Positions 52,472-61,719 are shown, counted from the first letter of the stretch. The stretch: DNA of 64,000 nucleotides from Phycisphaeraceae bacterium (GCA_019636845.1 JAHBWV010000001.1:1426001-1490000); one strand, 5' to 3'. Translations and numbers: made by a program. Notes: a model not told the origin generated them from the sequence alone.

Positions 52472-53235
52472 TGGCATCTCTCCCTTTCAAAGATCATGCA
52501 GACATCGTGGAGCCCGGGGATGAAACTGGATCGGTAGACCCTTCGCCCGCTAGAAGCCCCGTGGCTGAACCGGATGATGTCAGTGCAACACTGCCGCAGA
52601 CCGGCCTCGAAGGCAAGGCGTTTCGTGTGATAGACCAGAGGCACGAAGCCGGCTTCGCGGTCGCTGTAGTCGCCCATCAGGATTGCCAGCCGGCCACCGG
52701 GGGCGAGCACGCTCGCTGCGGCTTGGATGAACGCCTCATAGCGACTCAGGAACGCCTCTAGCGTGCCCGTTCGAGAGAGGTCACGATCGTCAGCGGCGTA
52801 GAGCTTCTGTCGCCAATACGGCGGATGAGCCCACACAAAGTCGACTTGGCCCTCGCCGGCAAGCGCCTTCATCGCGTCGGCGCTCGTTGCGTCAAAGCCC
52901 TCGTGAATGTCACCAGCTCTGCATGAAACCCTGAGTTCGCGGCATACGTCCTGGCACGTTCCGCTTCCGGTCATGGGGTCCAAAACCAGTCTGGGCTTGA
53001 AATACAACAGCAAGTCTTTGATCAGGTTTCCTCCGCAGTTGCCGGGGTAGCTCCTCCGGCCGTACTCGCCAGCGTCGGAGTTGTGGTACAGGCTCGTGAG
53101 GTGGGGTACGGGACTGCCGTTTATTGGAGCTCGGGGTAGGCGAGCGAAGATGGCAGGCTTGGTTATCCGTGACGCGGCAGCTTGGAGCGTTGCTGCTCTG
53201 CGAGCGAAGAACGGATTGATGGCGGTGTATGTCAT
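52468..53235 (-). CDS. DNA methylase-like protein (N4/N6-amino type)
   Basis: 255 residues. LVLDPMTGSGTCQDVC is the SAM-binding motif and FVWAHPPYW the catalytic (D/N/S/H)PPY motif of amino-methyltransferases, with motif IV having His in the first place. The order (motif I before PPY) and length are usual for short gamma/beta-type plasmid methylases. It has no restriction partner nearby and is tightly coupled to the next small gene. Its likely role is to protect the element's DNA or to regulate it. Confidence 0.8.
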   Translation of the reverse strand: MTYTAINPFFARRAATLQAAASRITKPAIFARLPRAPINGSPVPHLTSLYHNSDAGEYGRRSYPGNCGGNLIKDLLLYFKPRLVLDPMTGSGTCQDVCRELRVSCRAGDIHEGFDATSADAMKALAGEGQVDFVWAHPPYWRQKLYAADDRDLSRTGTLEAFLSRYEAFIQAAASVLAPGGRLAILMGDYSDREAGFVPLVYHTKRLAFEAGLRQCCTDIIRFSHGASSGRRVYRSSFIPGLHDVCMIFERERCQ

Positions 53236-53244
53236 GACTCCCTC

Positions 53245-53571
53245 CTATTCCGCGTCGCTGGAGTCTGACTCCAGAGTCACTCGCATGTCAACGCCCTCGG
53301 GAAGCGCCACCGCGCTCACGAGGTATCCGATGCGATTCACGACATGGAATCCGCTGATGACGAAGAGGCCTCCGTCGTCGCCATCGATGTAGGTCCAGAC
53401 CCTTCGAGGGTCTTGCTCGCGGACAAACGCCTCATCTGGGCCGAACGTCTCAAAGAGGCACCCTCCTTGTTCGTCAATGCTCCAACTGGCGTTGGGATTG
53501 AGGTGATTCGGGACGAGCGGGAAGAGGGCGTTGAACGCATCTTCTGAGAGTTCAACGAATGTACTGGTCAT
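53245..53571 (-). CDS. hypothetical mobile-element protein
   Basis: 108 residues from the ATG at 53571 (MTSTFVELSEDAFNALFPLVPNHLNP). Acidic, mixed alpha/beta (GCLFETFGPDEAFVREQDPRRVWTYIDGDDGG, in parts). Such small proteins are common near relaxase genes on plasmids and integrative elements, but no function is known. It lies 9 bases upstream of the methylase start, in the same orientation. Confidence 0.65.
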   Translation of the reverse strand: MTSTFVELSEDAFNALFPLVPNHLNPNASWSIDEQGGCLFETFGPDEAFVREQDPRRVWTYIDGDDGGLFVISGFHVVNRIGYLVSAVALPEGVDMRVTLESDSSDAE

Positions 53572-53632
53572 GGTGTAATCCTTTCGGTTGAGGGTTGAGG
53601 GGCGAGCCGCGATGGCCCGCCCGGTCTGATTG

Positions 53633-53848
53633 CTATTCCTTGATGTCTGTGAGAACTCGGAGGCTGATGCGTCCGTCGAGAGGCACGGCCTCAATCTGGA
53701 TGTTGAATCCGTTACCGTCGGCGTGGGGCCATGCTGAACCGATGCGGGTCCAGATGCCTTTCTTGCCTTCGCGGTCGCGAACTTGGTAGGCGATGTGGCT
53801 GGGTGTGCGGCTGCTGCCGTTGTTCGTGGTGGTGTTCGTGTCGGTCAT
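53633..53848 (-). CDS. small conserved plasmid-type protein
   Basis: 71 residues. SHIAYQVRDREGKKGIWTRIGSAWPHADGNGFNIQIEAVPLDGRI (seen in parts) is a sequence I recognise as a common small protein of plasmids and integrative elements, with no established role. The ATG at 53848 follows AGGAG. It heads the run of small minus-strand genes opposite the relaxase. Confidence 0.75.
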   Translation of the reverse strand: MTDTNTTTNNGSSRTPSHIAYQVRDREGKKGIWTRIGSAWPHADGNGFNIQIEAVPLDGRISLRVLTDIKE

Positions 53849-54206
53849 GTGAAGTCTCCTTTGTTGTGTGCGGGACACGACCATCGCGTCCCGATGGCAC
53901 GATGAATGAAGCCGCGTGAGACGGGGCGGAGCGCACCGGTCAAGCGAAAGGCCGAAGGCTTCCGCCTGCGGAAAGCGGCCTTGGCAGCTTGAACGGACCG
54001 GCGGCGGCTTCACAGTGCCATGACGAGGACGCGGCGGTGTCATGCTCAACACGAGACTTCGCCGGCACGGACCCGCGACACATGTGCTGACACACGCACT
54101 GCAACTTCGCTCCTGCTGGCGCCGTAGACGTGGGCATCGACCGCAGATACTGCGTCTGTCGATCGGTGTTTACGGAATCGCAAGACTTTCGTGTCAGGAT
54201 GGACCC
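53849..54206. other. 358-bp non-coding region upstream of the relaxase, candidate oriT
   Basis: Contains an imperfect inverted repeat around 53948-53983 (GGCTTCCGC / GCGGAAAGC) and a small hairpin with downstream TCTGTCG at 54142-54161. No gene is seen. MobF-type elements usually have the transfer origin directly upstream of the relaxase. Confidence 0.45.
54142..54161 (+). other. candidate nic-region hairpin (oriT)
   Basis: CGCAG-ATA-CTGCG followed immediately by TCTGTCG. A hairpin ending in TGCG followed by a TGTC-like sequence resembles, from memory, the nic region layout of R388-type MobF origins. It is 46 bases upstream of the relaxase start. Confidence 0.35.
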
Positions 54207-56855
54207 ATGCTTCGCGTGACTCAGAGCAACAGTGCATCGCGGGCCAAGAGCTACTACAGCACGGCCGACTACTACACCGAAGGTCAGGAGCTTGAAGGGC
54301 ATTGGCGCGGCAGGGCTGCCGAGCGTCTCGGACTCACCGGCACCATCGCTCGCGACGATTGGGATCAGCTCTGCGACAACCGCCGGCCGGATACCGGGGA
54401 GTCACTGACGATCCGGCGCAAGAGCGAACGGCGCGTCGGATACGACTTCAACTTCCACTGCCCGAAGAGCGTGTCGCTGCTGTACGGTCTCACACAGGAC
54501 GATCGCCTTCTCGCGGCGTTTCAGGAGTCCGTAGATGCCACGATGGAAGACATCGAATCAGAGTCGAAGGCCCGGGTTCGCCGCGGCGGCAAGAACGAGG
54601 ACCGCGAGACCGGCAATCTGGTCTGGGGCGAGTTCGTCCATCTCACGGCCCGTCCGGAGGATGGCGTTCCGGACCCGCACCTGCACGCGCACTGCTTCGT
54701 GTTCAACGCGACGTTTGACACTCAGGAGGATCGCTGGAAGGCCGGCCAGTTCGGCGACTTGAAACGGGATGCACCGTACTTCGAGGCGGTCTTTCACTCG
54801 CGTCTCGCTCGGCGTCTGGAGGAACTCGGCTTGGAGACTGATCGCACCGCAAATGGCTGGGAACTCAAAGGCTTGGATATTGACACGCTCACAAAGTTCT
54901 CGCGCCGGACAGCTCGCATTGAGAAACTTGCCAAGGCACGCGGGATCACGGACCCTGACGCGAAGGCCGAACTTGGAGCGCAGACTCGCTCGGGCAAAAC
55001 CAAGGAACTGACGATGCCGGAGTTGGACGCCCTCTGGCGATCCCGAATGACCGATCGCGAAGCTGCCGGAATTGACGCCCTGATGCGGCGCATGGGGCGG
55101 GAGTCCGTCGGTGAAGACGATCAGGCCGCGAAGGATGCCGTCGTCAGGTCAATGGAGCACTGCTTTGAGCGAGCGTCCGTCGTGCCGGAGCGCATGCTCC
55201 TGGCCGAAGCGATCAAGCAAGGCGTCGGCAAGGCTTCCAGAGAGACAATCGAACACCTCGTAGAGCATGAGGCGCTCGTGCGTGCGACACGGAACGGTCG
55301 GCGGCTGGTTACAACAACGGACGTGTTGCAAGAGGAAAGCAGGATGCTCGCGTTCGCCCGAGAGGGGCGAGGAGCGTGTCGCCCGATCAATCCGGATCGC
55401 CAGGCATTCTCCGACGCTCGTCTGAATGGCCAACAGAGAACGGCAATCCGGCATGTGCTGATGTCGCGGGATCGTGTCATGCTGATCCGCGGTGCGGCTG
55501 GCACCGGGAAGACGACCATGATGCAGGAGGCTCGCCGCGGTATCGAAGAGTCGGGCATGAGAGTGTTCGCCTTCGCTCCTTCAGCCGATGCGAGCCGCGG
55601 CGTGCTTCGCCGCGAGGGATTTGAATCCGCCGACACCGTCGCGAGGCTTCTCGTGGATGAGACACTCCAGGCTGAGATACAGGGGGGCGTGATCTGGATC
55701 GACGAGGCCGGCCTCATAGGCACCACGACCATGCGAGAAGTCTTCGATCTCGCCGGCCGCCTTGATGCTCGCGTTGTGCTCTCCGGGGATCGGCACCAGC
55801 ATGGCTCAGTTGAACGCGGAGCCGCCCTGCGATTGCTGGAACAGGAGGCGGGCCTCAAGCCGGCCGAGATCAGAGAGATTCAGCGACAGAGGGATCAGTA
55901 CAAGGCTGCCGTCAAGGATCTGAGCGAAGGTAACACGGACAACGGCTTCCGTCGTCTTGACCGCTTGGGCTGGATTCGAGAGGTATCGGATGAGGACCGA
56001 TACGGCGCTCTCGCGTCCGCGTACGTCGAATCGCTCCGTGCGGGCAAAACAGCGCTCGTGGTGTCACCGACCCACTCGGAAGGCGACAGAATCACCGGTG
56101 AAATCCGCCGGCAGTTGCGCGAACAGCATCTTCTCTCAAGCGACGCACGCGAGTTCATGCAACTCGCACCGGCGAGCCTGACGCTGGGGCAGCGGCTCGA
56201 CCCGACAAGCTATCAGCCCGGTGACGTGCTCGTCTTCAACCAGAATGCCAAGGGCTTCCGCAAGGGCCAGCGCCTGATCGTCGGCCGTGACTATCTGCCC
56301 CTTGAACAGGCCAAGCGATTCGCGGTATTTCGCCAGAGACGGATCGAAGTGTCGCCGGGCGACCGACTGCGAATCACCCGGAACGGCACCACGCCGATCG
56401 GCGAGCATCGTCTCAACAACGGCGACCTGTTCACGGTCAACGGATTCACACCCGATGGCGATCTGCAACTCGACAATGGCTGGGTCGTTCCGAAGGACTA
56501 CGGGCACTTGTCGTACGGTCTGGTTGTGACCAGCCATGCGAGTCAGGGAAAGACCTTCGATCGCGTCCTCCTCGGCCAGTCTGCCGAGTCCTTCCGGGCA
56601 TCATCACGAGAGCAGTTCTACGTGAGCGCTTCGCGCGGCCGTGAACAGGTGCTCATCTTCACCGACAATAAGGAAGACTTACTTCAGGCCGTGAGTCATA
56701 GCGACGAGCGGCTCAGCGGTACGGAGTTGATCGAAGGGCTCGATCCGGTGCGTCATCGCGTGATTCGTGAGCGACTCGGCGAACAGGAACGCGAGACACA
56801 GGCAGCGGTGCCCGCACGTCAAACAGACAGAGAGGTGAATGACCGTGACAGATAA
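54207..56855 (+). CDS. MobF-type conjugative relaxase/helicase (TrwC/TraI-like)
   Basis: 882 residues from the ATG at 54207. The relaxase domain has the N-terminal tyrosines (SYYSTADYYTEG, Y16/Y17) and the three-His metal site (PDPHLHAHCFVFN, ~155-165). The C-terminal SF1 helicase has Walker A (IRGAAGTGKTTMM), Walker B (VIWIDEAGLIG), SGDRHQHGSVERG, and VTSHASQGKTFDRVL. It nicks at oriT, becomes covalently attached to the strand and unwinds it for transfer. The next gene overlaps its end by 17 bases. Longer upstream frames are shadows. Confidence 0.93.
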   Translation: MLRVTQSNSASRAKSYYSTADYYTEGQELEGHWRGRAAERLGLTGTIARDDWDQLCDNRRPDTGESLTIRRKSERRVGYDFNFHCPKSVSLLYGLTQDDRLLAAFQESVDATMEDIESESKARVRRGGKNEDRETGNLVWGEFVHLTARPEDGVPDPHLHAHCFVFNATFDTQEDRWKAGQFGDLKRDAPYFEAVFHSRLARRLEELGLETDRTANGWELKGLDIDTLTKFSRRTARIEKLAKARGITDPDAKAELGAQTRSGKTKELTMPELDALWRSRMTDREAAGIDALMRRMGRESVGEDDQAAKDAVVRSMEHCFERASVVPERMLLAEAIKQGVGKASRETIEHLVEHEALVRATRNGRRLVTTTDVLQEESRMLAFAREGRGACRPINPDRQAFSDARLNGQQRTAIRHVLMSRDRVMLIRGAAGTGKTTMMQEARRGIEESGMRVFAFAPSADASRGVLRREGFESADTVARLLVDETLQAEIQGGVIWIDEAGLIGTTTMREVFDLAGRLDARVVLSGDRHQHGSVERGAALRLLEQEAGLKPAEIREIQRQRDQYKAAVKDLSEGNTDNGFRRLDRLGWIREVSDEDRYGALASAYVESLRAGKTALVVSPTHSEGDRITGEIRRQLREQHLLSSDAREFMQLAPASLTLGQRLDPTSYQPGDVLVFNQNAKGFRKGQRLIVGRDYLPLEQAKRFAVFRQRRIEVSPGDRLRITRNGTTPIGEHRLNNGDLFTVNGFTPDGDLQLDNGWVVPKDYGHLSYGLVVTSHASQGKTFDRVLLGQSAESFRASSREQFYVSASRGREQVLIFTDNKEDLLQAVSHSDERLSGTELIEGLDPVRHRVIRERLGEQERETQAAVPARQTDREVNDRDR

Positions 56856-57261
56856 GCTGCTCGACAAATATACAAAGCGGGTGCCTTCGCCCGACGCCGC
56901 TTCGGCGGAGGTCGAAGTTGATGATGCCGAGAACCTCGGCTGCTTCGGTTGGCTCCGCGGCGTCCGTGACCGGTCGATCATGCTTGAGCTTCGCAAGAAA
57001 GACGGTCATGCCCTGGCGGTCGGCTACTCGTGGCTGGAGCGTGTGGAATTTGAACCGGAGGAGGGCATCACCCTGCACCTTCCTGGACGCAAAGTGCGGA
57101 TCAAGGGCTCGGGCCTGAATACGGACTGTCGGCCAACCATGCGTCTCTTCGACGGGATCATCCGCCACCGTGTTCCGTGGATTCGAGAGTCCGACCAGAA
57201 CGAGTTGCTTCAGGCAGCTGCGACTGCCGTCTCAATCGAGAGCATTCAGTGGGACGTCTGA
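56839..57261 (+). CDS. hypothetical protein downstream of relaxase
   Basis: 140 residues, mixed alpha/beta (LGCFGWLRGVRDRSIMLELRKKDGHALAVGYSWLERVEF, in parts). It overlaps the relaxase 3' end by 17 bases, so it is probably translated with it. Basic patches suggest a nucleic-acid-associated role, but no family is recognised. Confidence 0.65.
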   Translation: MTVTDKLLDKYTKRVPSPDAASAEVEVDDAENLGCFGWLRGVRDRSIMLELRKKDGHALAVGYSWLERVEFEPEEGITLHLPGRKVRIKGSGLNTDCRPTMRLFDGIIRHRVPWIRESDQNELLQAAATAVSIESIQWDV

Positions 57262-57303
57262 GTGCATGAACCCACCTGGTATCGCTTTGAGCTGTTGGCA
57301 GCG

Positions 57304-57771
57304 TCACCGCCCGCGTTCCCCGCGGTGCCGATGCGGCACGCGTGCCCCCGTGTCAACGGTGAGTTCGATTGTGGGCAGTTCTACCGCACTGGTATGGTGG
57401 CGGCGATGCCCGAGTTCATCCAGAACTTCGATTCGGAATCGCCCGACCGCGGGATTGTTACCGGTGTTTGCCTGGAGAATTCCTGGGGAACCGGATCGAG
57501 GACATTTCACGGCAAGACCAAAGGGCCTGGCCTGAGCATTGACAAACGCTGCCATGTCCTTTTTCTGCTCGTAGGTACCAGTAGGCATGCGAGCGAGTTC
57601 GGCGTTCAGCGGCTCCGCCAACGCGGCCGCGAATTCTTGCTTCACGCCCGCTTGGATGGCGTGACACATTGATGCCGTTATCGCGTAGTCACGCCCTGGG
57701 CTGCTGAGGGCAGCGCGAATATGCGAGCGGAGCCTGTTCACGAACAGCTTCCGCATCTCTGACTCCGTCAT
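57304..57771 (-). CDS. hypothetical helical protein
   Basis: 155 residues from the ATG at 57771 (MTESEMRKLFVNRLRSHIR). Helical N-terminal two-thirds and a basic Arg/His-rich end. It is on the strand opposite the transfer genes, between the relaxase operon and the ParB-like operon. Function unknown; amino-acid composition and length support a real gene. Confidence 0.55.
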   Translation of the reverse strand: MTESEMRKLFVNRLRSHIRAALSSPGRDYAITASMCHAIQAGVKQEFAAALAEPLNAELARMPTGTYEQKKDMAAFVNAQARPFGLAVKCPRSGSPGILQANTGNNPAVGRFRIEVLDELGHRRHHTSAVELPTIELTVDTGARVPHRHRGERGR

Positions 57772-58056
57772 TGTTCCTCGATTGAATGATAACACGGCAC
57801 CATAAAGGCCATACCAGCGGAGATCGCACCGGTCAAGCTCCGCGGCGGACCCGGGCGCGACGCTCAAGCACATCGAATTCACGATCGGCATGGCTGTCGC
57901 CCACCGAGTTCCATCTCGAAAGTGCCGATTTGCAGCGGGTTTTCGAGATTGCGACCATTTGCGGACAGGCTGAAAGCGCGGCCACGACGTGATCGGCAGT
58001 CCACCGTCGGTGGCCCACCTTCTACCTTGAGTGACTTGCACCAATAGGAGTCACGA

Positions 58057-58125
58057 GTGACTCCAAGCGGACAGCAACTGCACGAGGTCTTCAGATGTCC
58101 TGATAAGACCAAGGTCACTCAATAG
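58057..58125 (+). CDS. possible 22-codon leader peptide
   Basis: A GTG-started frame of 22 codons (VTPSGQQLHEVF...) follows AATAGGAGTCACGA. Its stop codon TAG forms part of the next Shine-Dalgarno, AATAGGAGTCCCAAG, which is nearly the same sequence. A GGAGTCAC-GA-GTGACTCC palindrome spans its start. It may be a translated leader that couples or regulates the membrane-protein/ParB/TraD operon. Confidence 0.4.
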   Translation: MTPSGQQLHEVFRCPDKTKVTQ

Positions 58126-58135
58126 GAGTCCCAAG

Positions 58136-58441
58136 ATGAACAATCCCCTTCGCCCCGTCCTCGATCGCATCGCACGCGGATTCACGCTGCCGCAGAAAGT
58201 CGGCCTGACGATCCTCGGCGTGCTATGGGTGTGCAGTCCCTTGGACCTCGACTTCATCCCCATTGTCGGCTGGATCGACGACGGTGTTGTCCTTGCCTTG
58301 ATCCCGAAAATCTGGATGGCTCCGACGCTTCCGCGCCCGGGAAGCACACCGTCTGCGCACCTTGTGAACGTTCGCAACGCTCTGCGTCGTGGTGCCAACG
58401 ACTTTGTGCAGGGCTTCAACGAAGGGAGGGCGCAGGGATGA
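58136..58441 (+). CDS. DUF1232-like membrane protein
   Basis: 101 residues. CSPLDLDFIPIVGWIDDGVVLALIPKIW is close to the SPIDLIPDFIP...DD core of DUF1232 (YkvA) membrane proteins. One or two hydrophobic segments. AGGAG lies 9 bases upstream; its stop overlaps the ParB-like start (ATGA). Function unknown. Confidence 0.75.
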   Translation: MNNPLRPVLDRIARGFTLPQKVGLTILGVLWVCSPLDLDFIPIVGWIDDGVVLALIPKIWMAPTLPRPGSTPSAHLVNVRNALRRGANDFVQGFNEGRAQG

Positions 58442-59244
58442 ACGCCACTCTTGAAACCATCCCGCTCACGCGGCTCTCTCTGGCACCCCAGGTGCGGCGG
58501 CATTTCGATGAAGCCTCGCTTGACGGACTCGCGGCAAACATCCGCGAAGTGGGATTGCAGCATCCGCTCATCGTCCGTCGTGATGGCGACGCACTGGTGG
58601 TGCTTGACGGCGAGCGCCGGCACCGTGCATGCAGCCGGCTCGGGATGAAGGAAGTGCCCATCTTGGTTGTCAGCGACCCGATGACCATCGCGGATGTACT
58701 CCTCCGACAGTTGGCCTGCAACCTCCAGCGGGAAGACCTGACGCCGATCGAACGGGCGGAAGCCATTCGCAGCCTGATGAAAGCCAACTCGATGACTGCT
58801 GACGAGGTTGCGAAGCGTCTCGGCCAATCGCCGGCAACGGTCTCCCGGACTCTCGCGGTGCTCAAGCTGCCGGAGGCGCTCCGCACGCAGGTCGCCAGCG
58901 GCCAGATTCCCGCCGACGCGGCCTACCTCCTCGCTCGCGTAGACGATCCCACTCGTCAGTCGGAGCTCGCGGCCGAAGTCGTCGGCGGCAAACTCTCCCG
59001 CGACGCACTCACCCGGAAGATGAAGCGGGTGCGACGGGCAGAGGCTCAGGCAAAGGACGGCCCAAACCGGATCACGGCGCTCCTGGGCGGCGGTCGGTCA
59101 ATCACCGTCGGCGGCAAAGGTCTCACGCTCGACAGCCTGATGGAGGCCTTGGAGCAGTTGTTGTCGCGGGCGCGGAAGTCCAAGGCACAAGGACTCTCGC
59201 TCACGACATTTGTCCGCACCCTTCGCGATCAGGCCGCAAGCTAG
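58438..59244 (+). CDS. ParB/Spo0J-family DNA-binding protein
   Basis: 268 residues. ParB N-domain: LAANIREVGLQHPLIVRRDG and LDGERRHRACSRLGMKEVPI (CTP-binding boxes), NLQREDLTPIERAEAI, then the helix-turn-helix (TADEVAKRLGQSPATVSRTLAVLKLP). It is far from parA and coupled to transfer genes, so it may regulate transfer or mark the relaxosome rather than serve partition. The start is fixed by the ATGA overlap with the DUF1232-like gene. Confidence 0.9.
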   Translation: MNATLETIPLTRLSLAPQVRRHFDEASLDGLAANIREVGLQHPLIVRRDGDALVVLDGERRHRACSRLGMKEVPILVVSDPMTIADVLLRQLACNLQREDLTPIERAEAIRSLMKANSMTADEVAKRLGQSPATVSRTLAVLKLPEALRTQVASGQIPADAAYLLARVDDPTRQSELAAEVVGGKLSRDALTRKMKRVRRAEAQAKDGPNRITALLGGGRSITVGGKGLTLDSLMEALEQLLSRARKSKAQGLSLTTFVRTLRDQAAS

Positions 59245-59256
59245 AAAGGCAACTTC

Positions 59257-60726
59257 ATGGGCTGGCTATTCAAGAGCAAGCAGAAGGCTCCGACACTTGC
59301 AAAGTGGGACCCGGCGACGCCTCTTCTGCATTGGGCCGAAGGCGCGCCCTGGACGCTTGGCGATTCCTTTGCCGGCTGCCAAATTCTTGGGAGTACAGGT
59401 TCTGGCAAGTCATCTGGCTCAATGGCCGCGATTTGCCGCGCCTTCCTGAACGCCGGCTTCGGCGGTTTGTTTCTCACCGCGAAGCGAGAGGACGCCGCAA
59501 CCTACACAGGATATGTGCGTGATGCGGGCCGCATGAACGACCTCCTGGTCTTCTCACCCGACAATCAGCTTCGGTACAACTTCGTGGATGCCGAACTTCG
59601 AGGCGGCGGTGGCGCGGTCGGCTTGGTCGAGAACCTCACTGCTCTATTGATGACCGTCACCGAGCTTGGGGATGGAAAGAACGGCGGCGGCCGCGATAGT
59701 GAGCGGTACTTCAGGCTGGAGGGCACCCGGCTGGCACGCAACGGTCTGCTCGCACTTGTGCTCGGCCGCGAGCGAGTCACGGTGCCGGACCTGCACCGGC
59801 TCATCACATCGGCGCCAGCTTCGCCGGAGCAGGTGCAGAGCCTTGAATGGCAGCGCGGTTCGTTCTGCTTTCAGTGCCTTCAGGCGGCGGACAAGGCCCC
59901 AAAGAATGAGAGCCAGCGTGCCGACTTCGACCTGGCCCTGACGTACTTCCTGAACGAGTGGCCCGCACTCAGTTCTCGCACACGGAGTGTGGTCCAGAGC
60001 ACGCTCACTTCCGCGACCGATCTGCTGAGCCGTGGCGCGGCGCGGGACATGCTCTCGTCGCCCACGCCGAACATCTCTCCGGCGATGTGCTACGACGGAG
60101 CGATTGTTATCGCGGACTTCCCGGTCCTCGTCTACAGAGACGTAGGGCAACTCATCCAGGTCATCCTCAAGTTCTGCTGGCAGCGTGCCCACAGTCGGCG
60201 GGATATGGCCGCGAACCCACGTCCGACTTTTATCGTCGCGGACGAATCGCACCTGCTGGTCGTGGACGCGGATCAGACATTCCAGACGACGGCGCGAAGC
60301 ACACGCACGGCAGTGGTCTATGCAACGCAGTCGATCTCGACCTACCTGGATGCGTTCGGCCCGCAAGCCGAACCCAAGGTCCACACTCTGCTCGGCAACC
60401 TCCAAACGCAGATCTACCACCAACAGACGGACATTCGGACGATTCAGTACACGCAGGAGGTGATCGGGCGTTCACGGCAGTTCGTCATGAGCGGCAACTC
60501 CTCGCGGGACGGTGACGGGCTCGCGTCGCTGTTCGGCGGCGGAGAGAGCGGGGCATCATCCGGCTTCTCCGAAATCTACGAGTTTGAACTCCAGGCCGGC
60601 GACCTCAACTCGCTCGCCAAGGGTGGTCCTCCGCACTGGATGACCGAAGCGATCGTGTATCAGGGCGGGCGACGGTTTCCCAACGGGCGCACGTGGCTGC
60701 CCGTTCAACTTCCGCAGAAGCGCTAG
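59257..60726 (+). CDS. TraD/VirD4-like type IV coupling ATPase
   Basis: 489 residues. Walker A is GSTGSGKSSGSMAAI (~46-55) and Walker B TFIVADESHLLV (~325); the block LQTQIYHQQTDIRTIQYTQEVIGRS is typical of the TraM-recognition region of TraD/TraG proteins. There is no N-terminal membrane segment, unlike classical VirD4, so membrane docking may come from the small membrane proteins that follow. It should pump the relaxase-bound strand to a secretion channel supplied in trans. Confidence 0.85.
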   Translation: MGWLFKSKQKAPTLAKWDPATPLLHWAEGAPWTLGDSFAGCQILGSTGSGKSSGSMAAICRAFLNAGFGGLFLTAKREDAATYTGYVRDAGRMNDLLVFSPDNQLRYNFVDAELRGGGGAVGLVENLTALLMTVTELGDGKNGGGRDSERYFRLEGTRLARNGLLALVLGRERVTVPDLHRLITSAPASPEQVQSLEWQRGSFCFQCLQAADKAPKNESQRADFDLALTYFLNEWPALSSRTRSVVQSTLTSATDLLSRGAARDMLSSPTPNISPAMCYDGAIVIADFPVLVYRDVGQLIQVILKFCWQRAHSRRDMAANPRPTFIVADESHLLVVDADQTFQTTARSTRTAVVYATQSISTYLDAFGPQAEPKVHTLLGNLQTQIYHQQTDIRTIQYTQEVIGRSRQFVMSGNSSRDGDGLASLFGGGESGASSGFSEIYEFELQAGDLNSLAKGGPPHWMTEAIVYQGGRRFPNGRTWLPVQLPQKR

Positions 60727-60804
60727 CGACCGAGACCCGGAGCGAATCCACGACAGGCGCGCCGGCCCAAGGACCGGATCGGCCCAGTTTCAAGGAATCT
60801 CACC

Positions 60805-61401
60805 ATGCCATCAGGCAATACCAACGGCGGCGGAATCATGCAGGACTCTCTGAAGGCCGGACGCATTCTGGTTTTCGTGGCCCGCATGTTCGCGAGTCCG
60901 CTCGAAGCATGCCTTCGCACGGAGTTCGGCCCAAAGTACTTCGGCTTCGCCGCTCTCGGAGCGCTCACTCTGATGCCGCTCTGGATGGCCTTCTGGCCCG
61001 ACAAGAGCTCAACGCCGCTTACCGGGTTCTGGATTTACGTTCTGCTCATGTTTGTCCGAGCGCGCACCGAGAGCAGCCGGATGCTCAGGGACGGCACAAA
61101 CGTGCATTCTCGCAGCAATGGTATCTCGCGGCTGTCGCGGTACTTCCCACGGATGGCCGAAGCGAAGGTCAAGGCCAAAGTCGAGCCCGCCTTCTGCTTT
61201 TTTGCGGGCATCCTCCTCATGTACCTGAGCGAGCCGCTGGGCAGCTTTGTGTTGATCGCAACCGTCGGTCTCGTGCTCGCTCAATCGACGATCGATTCGA
61301 TCGAGCGAGCCCGGGTGATGGAACTGAACGACGCCTTGATCGAGCAGCAGTCAATCGCGGAGCGTTTCCGCGAGATGCAGCGGAATCAGTCGCGGCGGTG
61401 A
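60805..61401 (+). CDS. membrane protein of the transfer region
   Basis: 198 residues with hydrophobic segments at ~48-66, ~72-85 and ~133-160, and a basic, helical C-terminus. It lies in the transfer operon after the coupling ATPase, which lacks its own anchor; a membrane-anchor role is an attractive but unproven idea. The start could be ATG at 60805 or 60838. Confidence 0.7.
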   Translation: MPSGNTNGGGIMQDSLKAGRILVFVARMFASPLEACLRTEFGPKYFGFAALGALTLMPLWMAFWPDKSSTPLTGFWIYVLLMFVRARTESSRMLRDGTNVHSRSNGISRLSRYFPRMAEAKVKAKVEPAFCFFAGILLMYLSEPLGSFVLIATVGLVLAQSTIDSIERARVMELNDALIEQQSIAERFREMQRNQSRR

Positions 61402-61413
61402 AAGGAGTTGGTT

Positions 61414-61719
61414 ATGGATTTGCATGAGAACCTGAGTCGCAGCAAGGAGGTGCTCGGGGCCTATTTCCGGCAAGGGCTTCACGAGCTTGGCTCGGCCTTT
61501 TACGGCCCTGGCACCGTGGCGCAGCACCCGGAGTACGGAATGGTGGGCACGAAGCCGCCGAGCATGGTGGTAGAAGGATTGAAAGGCGAGGCGGGGCCGG
61601 AATTGTCCCGGAACGACGCGGCCCCGTCTCAACTGGAATCGCACCTTGCGAAGGCACAGGAGCAGAGCGTCCCGGAGCCCGATCCACAGCGTGACACCCG
61701 AGATATGGAAAGGGAGTAA
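61414..61719 (+). CDS. hypothetical protein of the transfer region
   Basis: 101 residues from the ATG at 61414, 6 bases after AAAGGAG; a TTG at 61408 is in frame but worse placed. Helical N-terminal half (SKEVLGAYFRQGLHELGSAFY), acidic disordered-looking C-terminal half. It is followed after 6 bases by the next small gene. Function unknown. Confidence 0.65.
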   Translation: MDLHENLSRSKEVLGAYFRQGLHELGSAFYGPGTVAQHPEYGMVGTKPPSMVVEGLKGEAGPELSRNDAAPSQLESHLAKAQEQSVPEPDPQRDTRDMERE

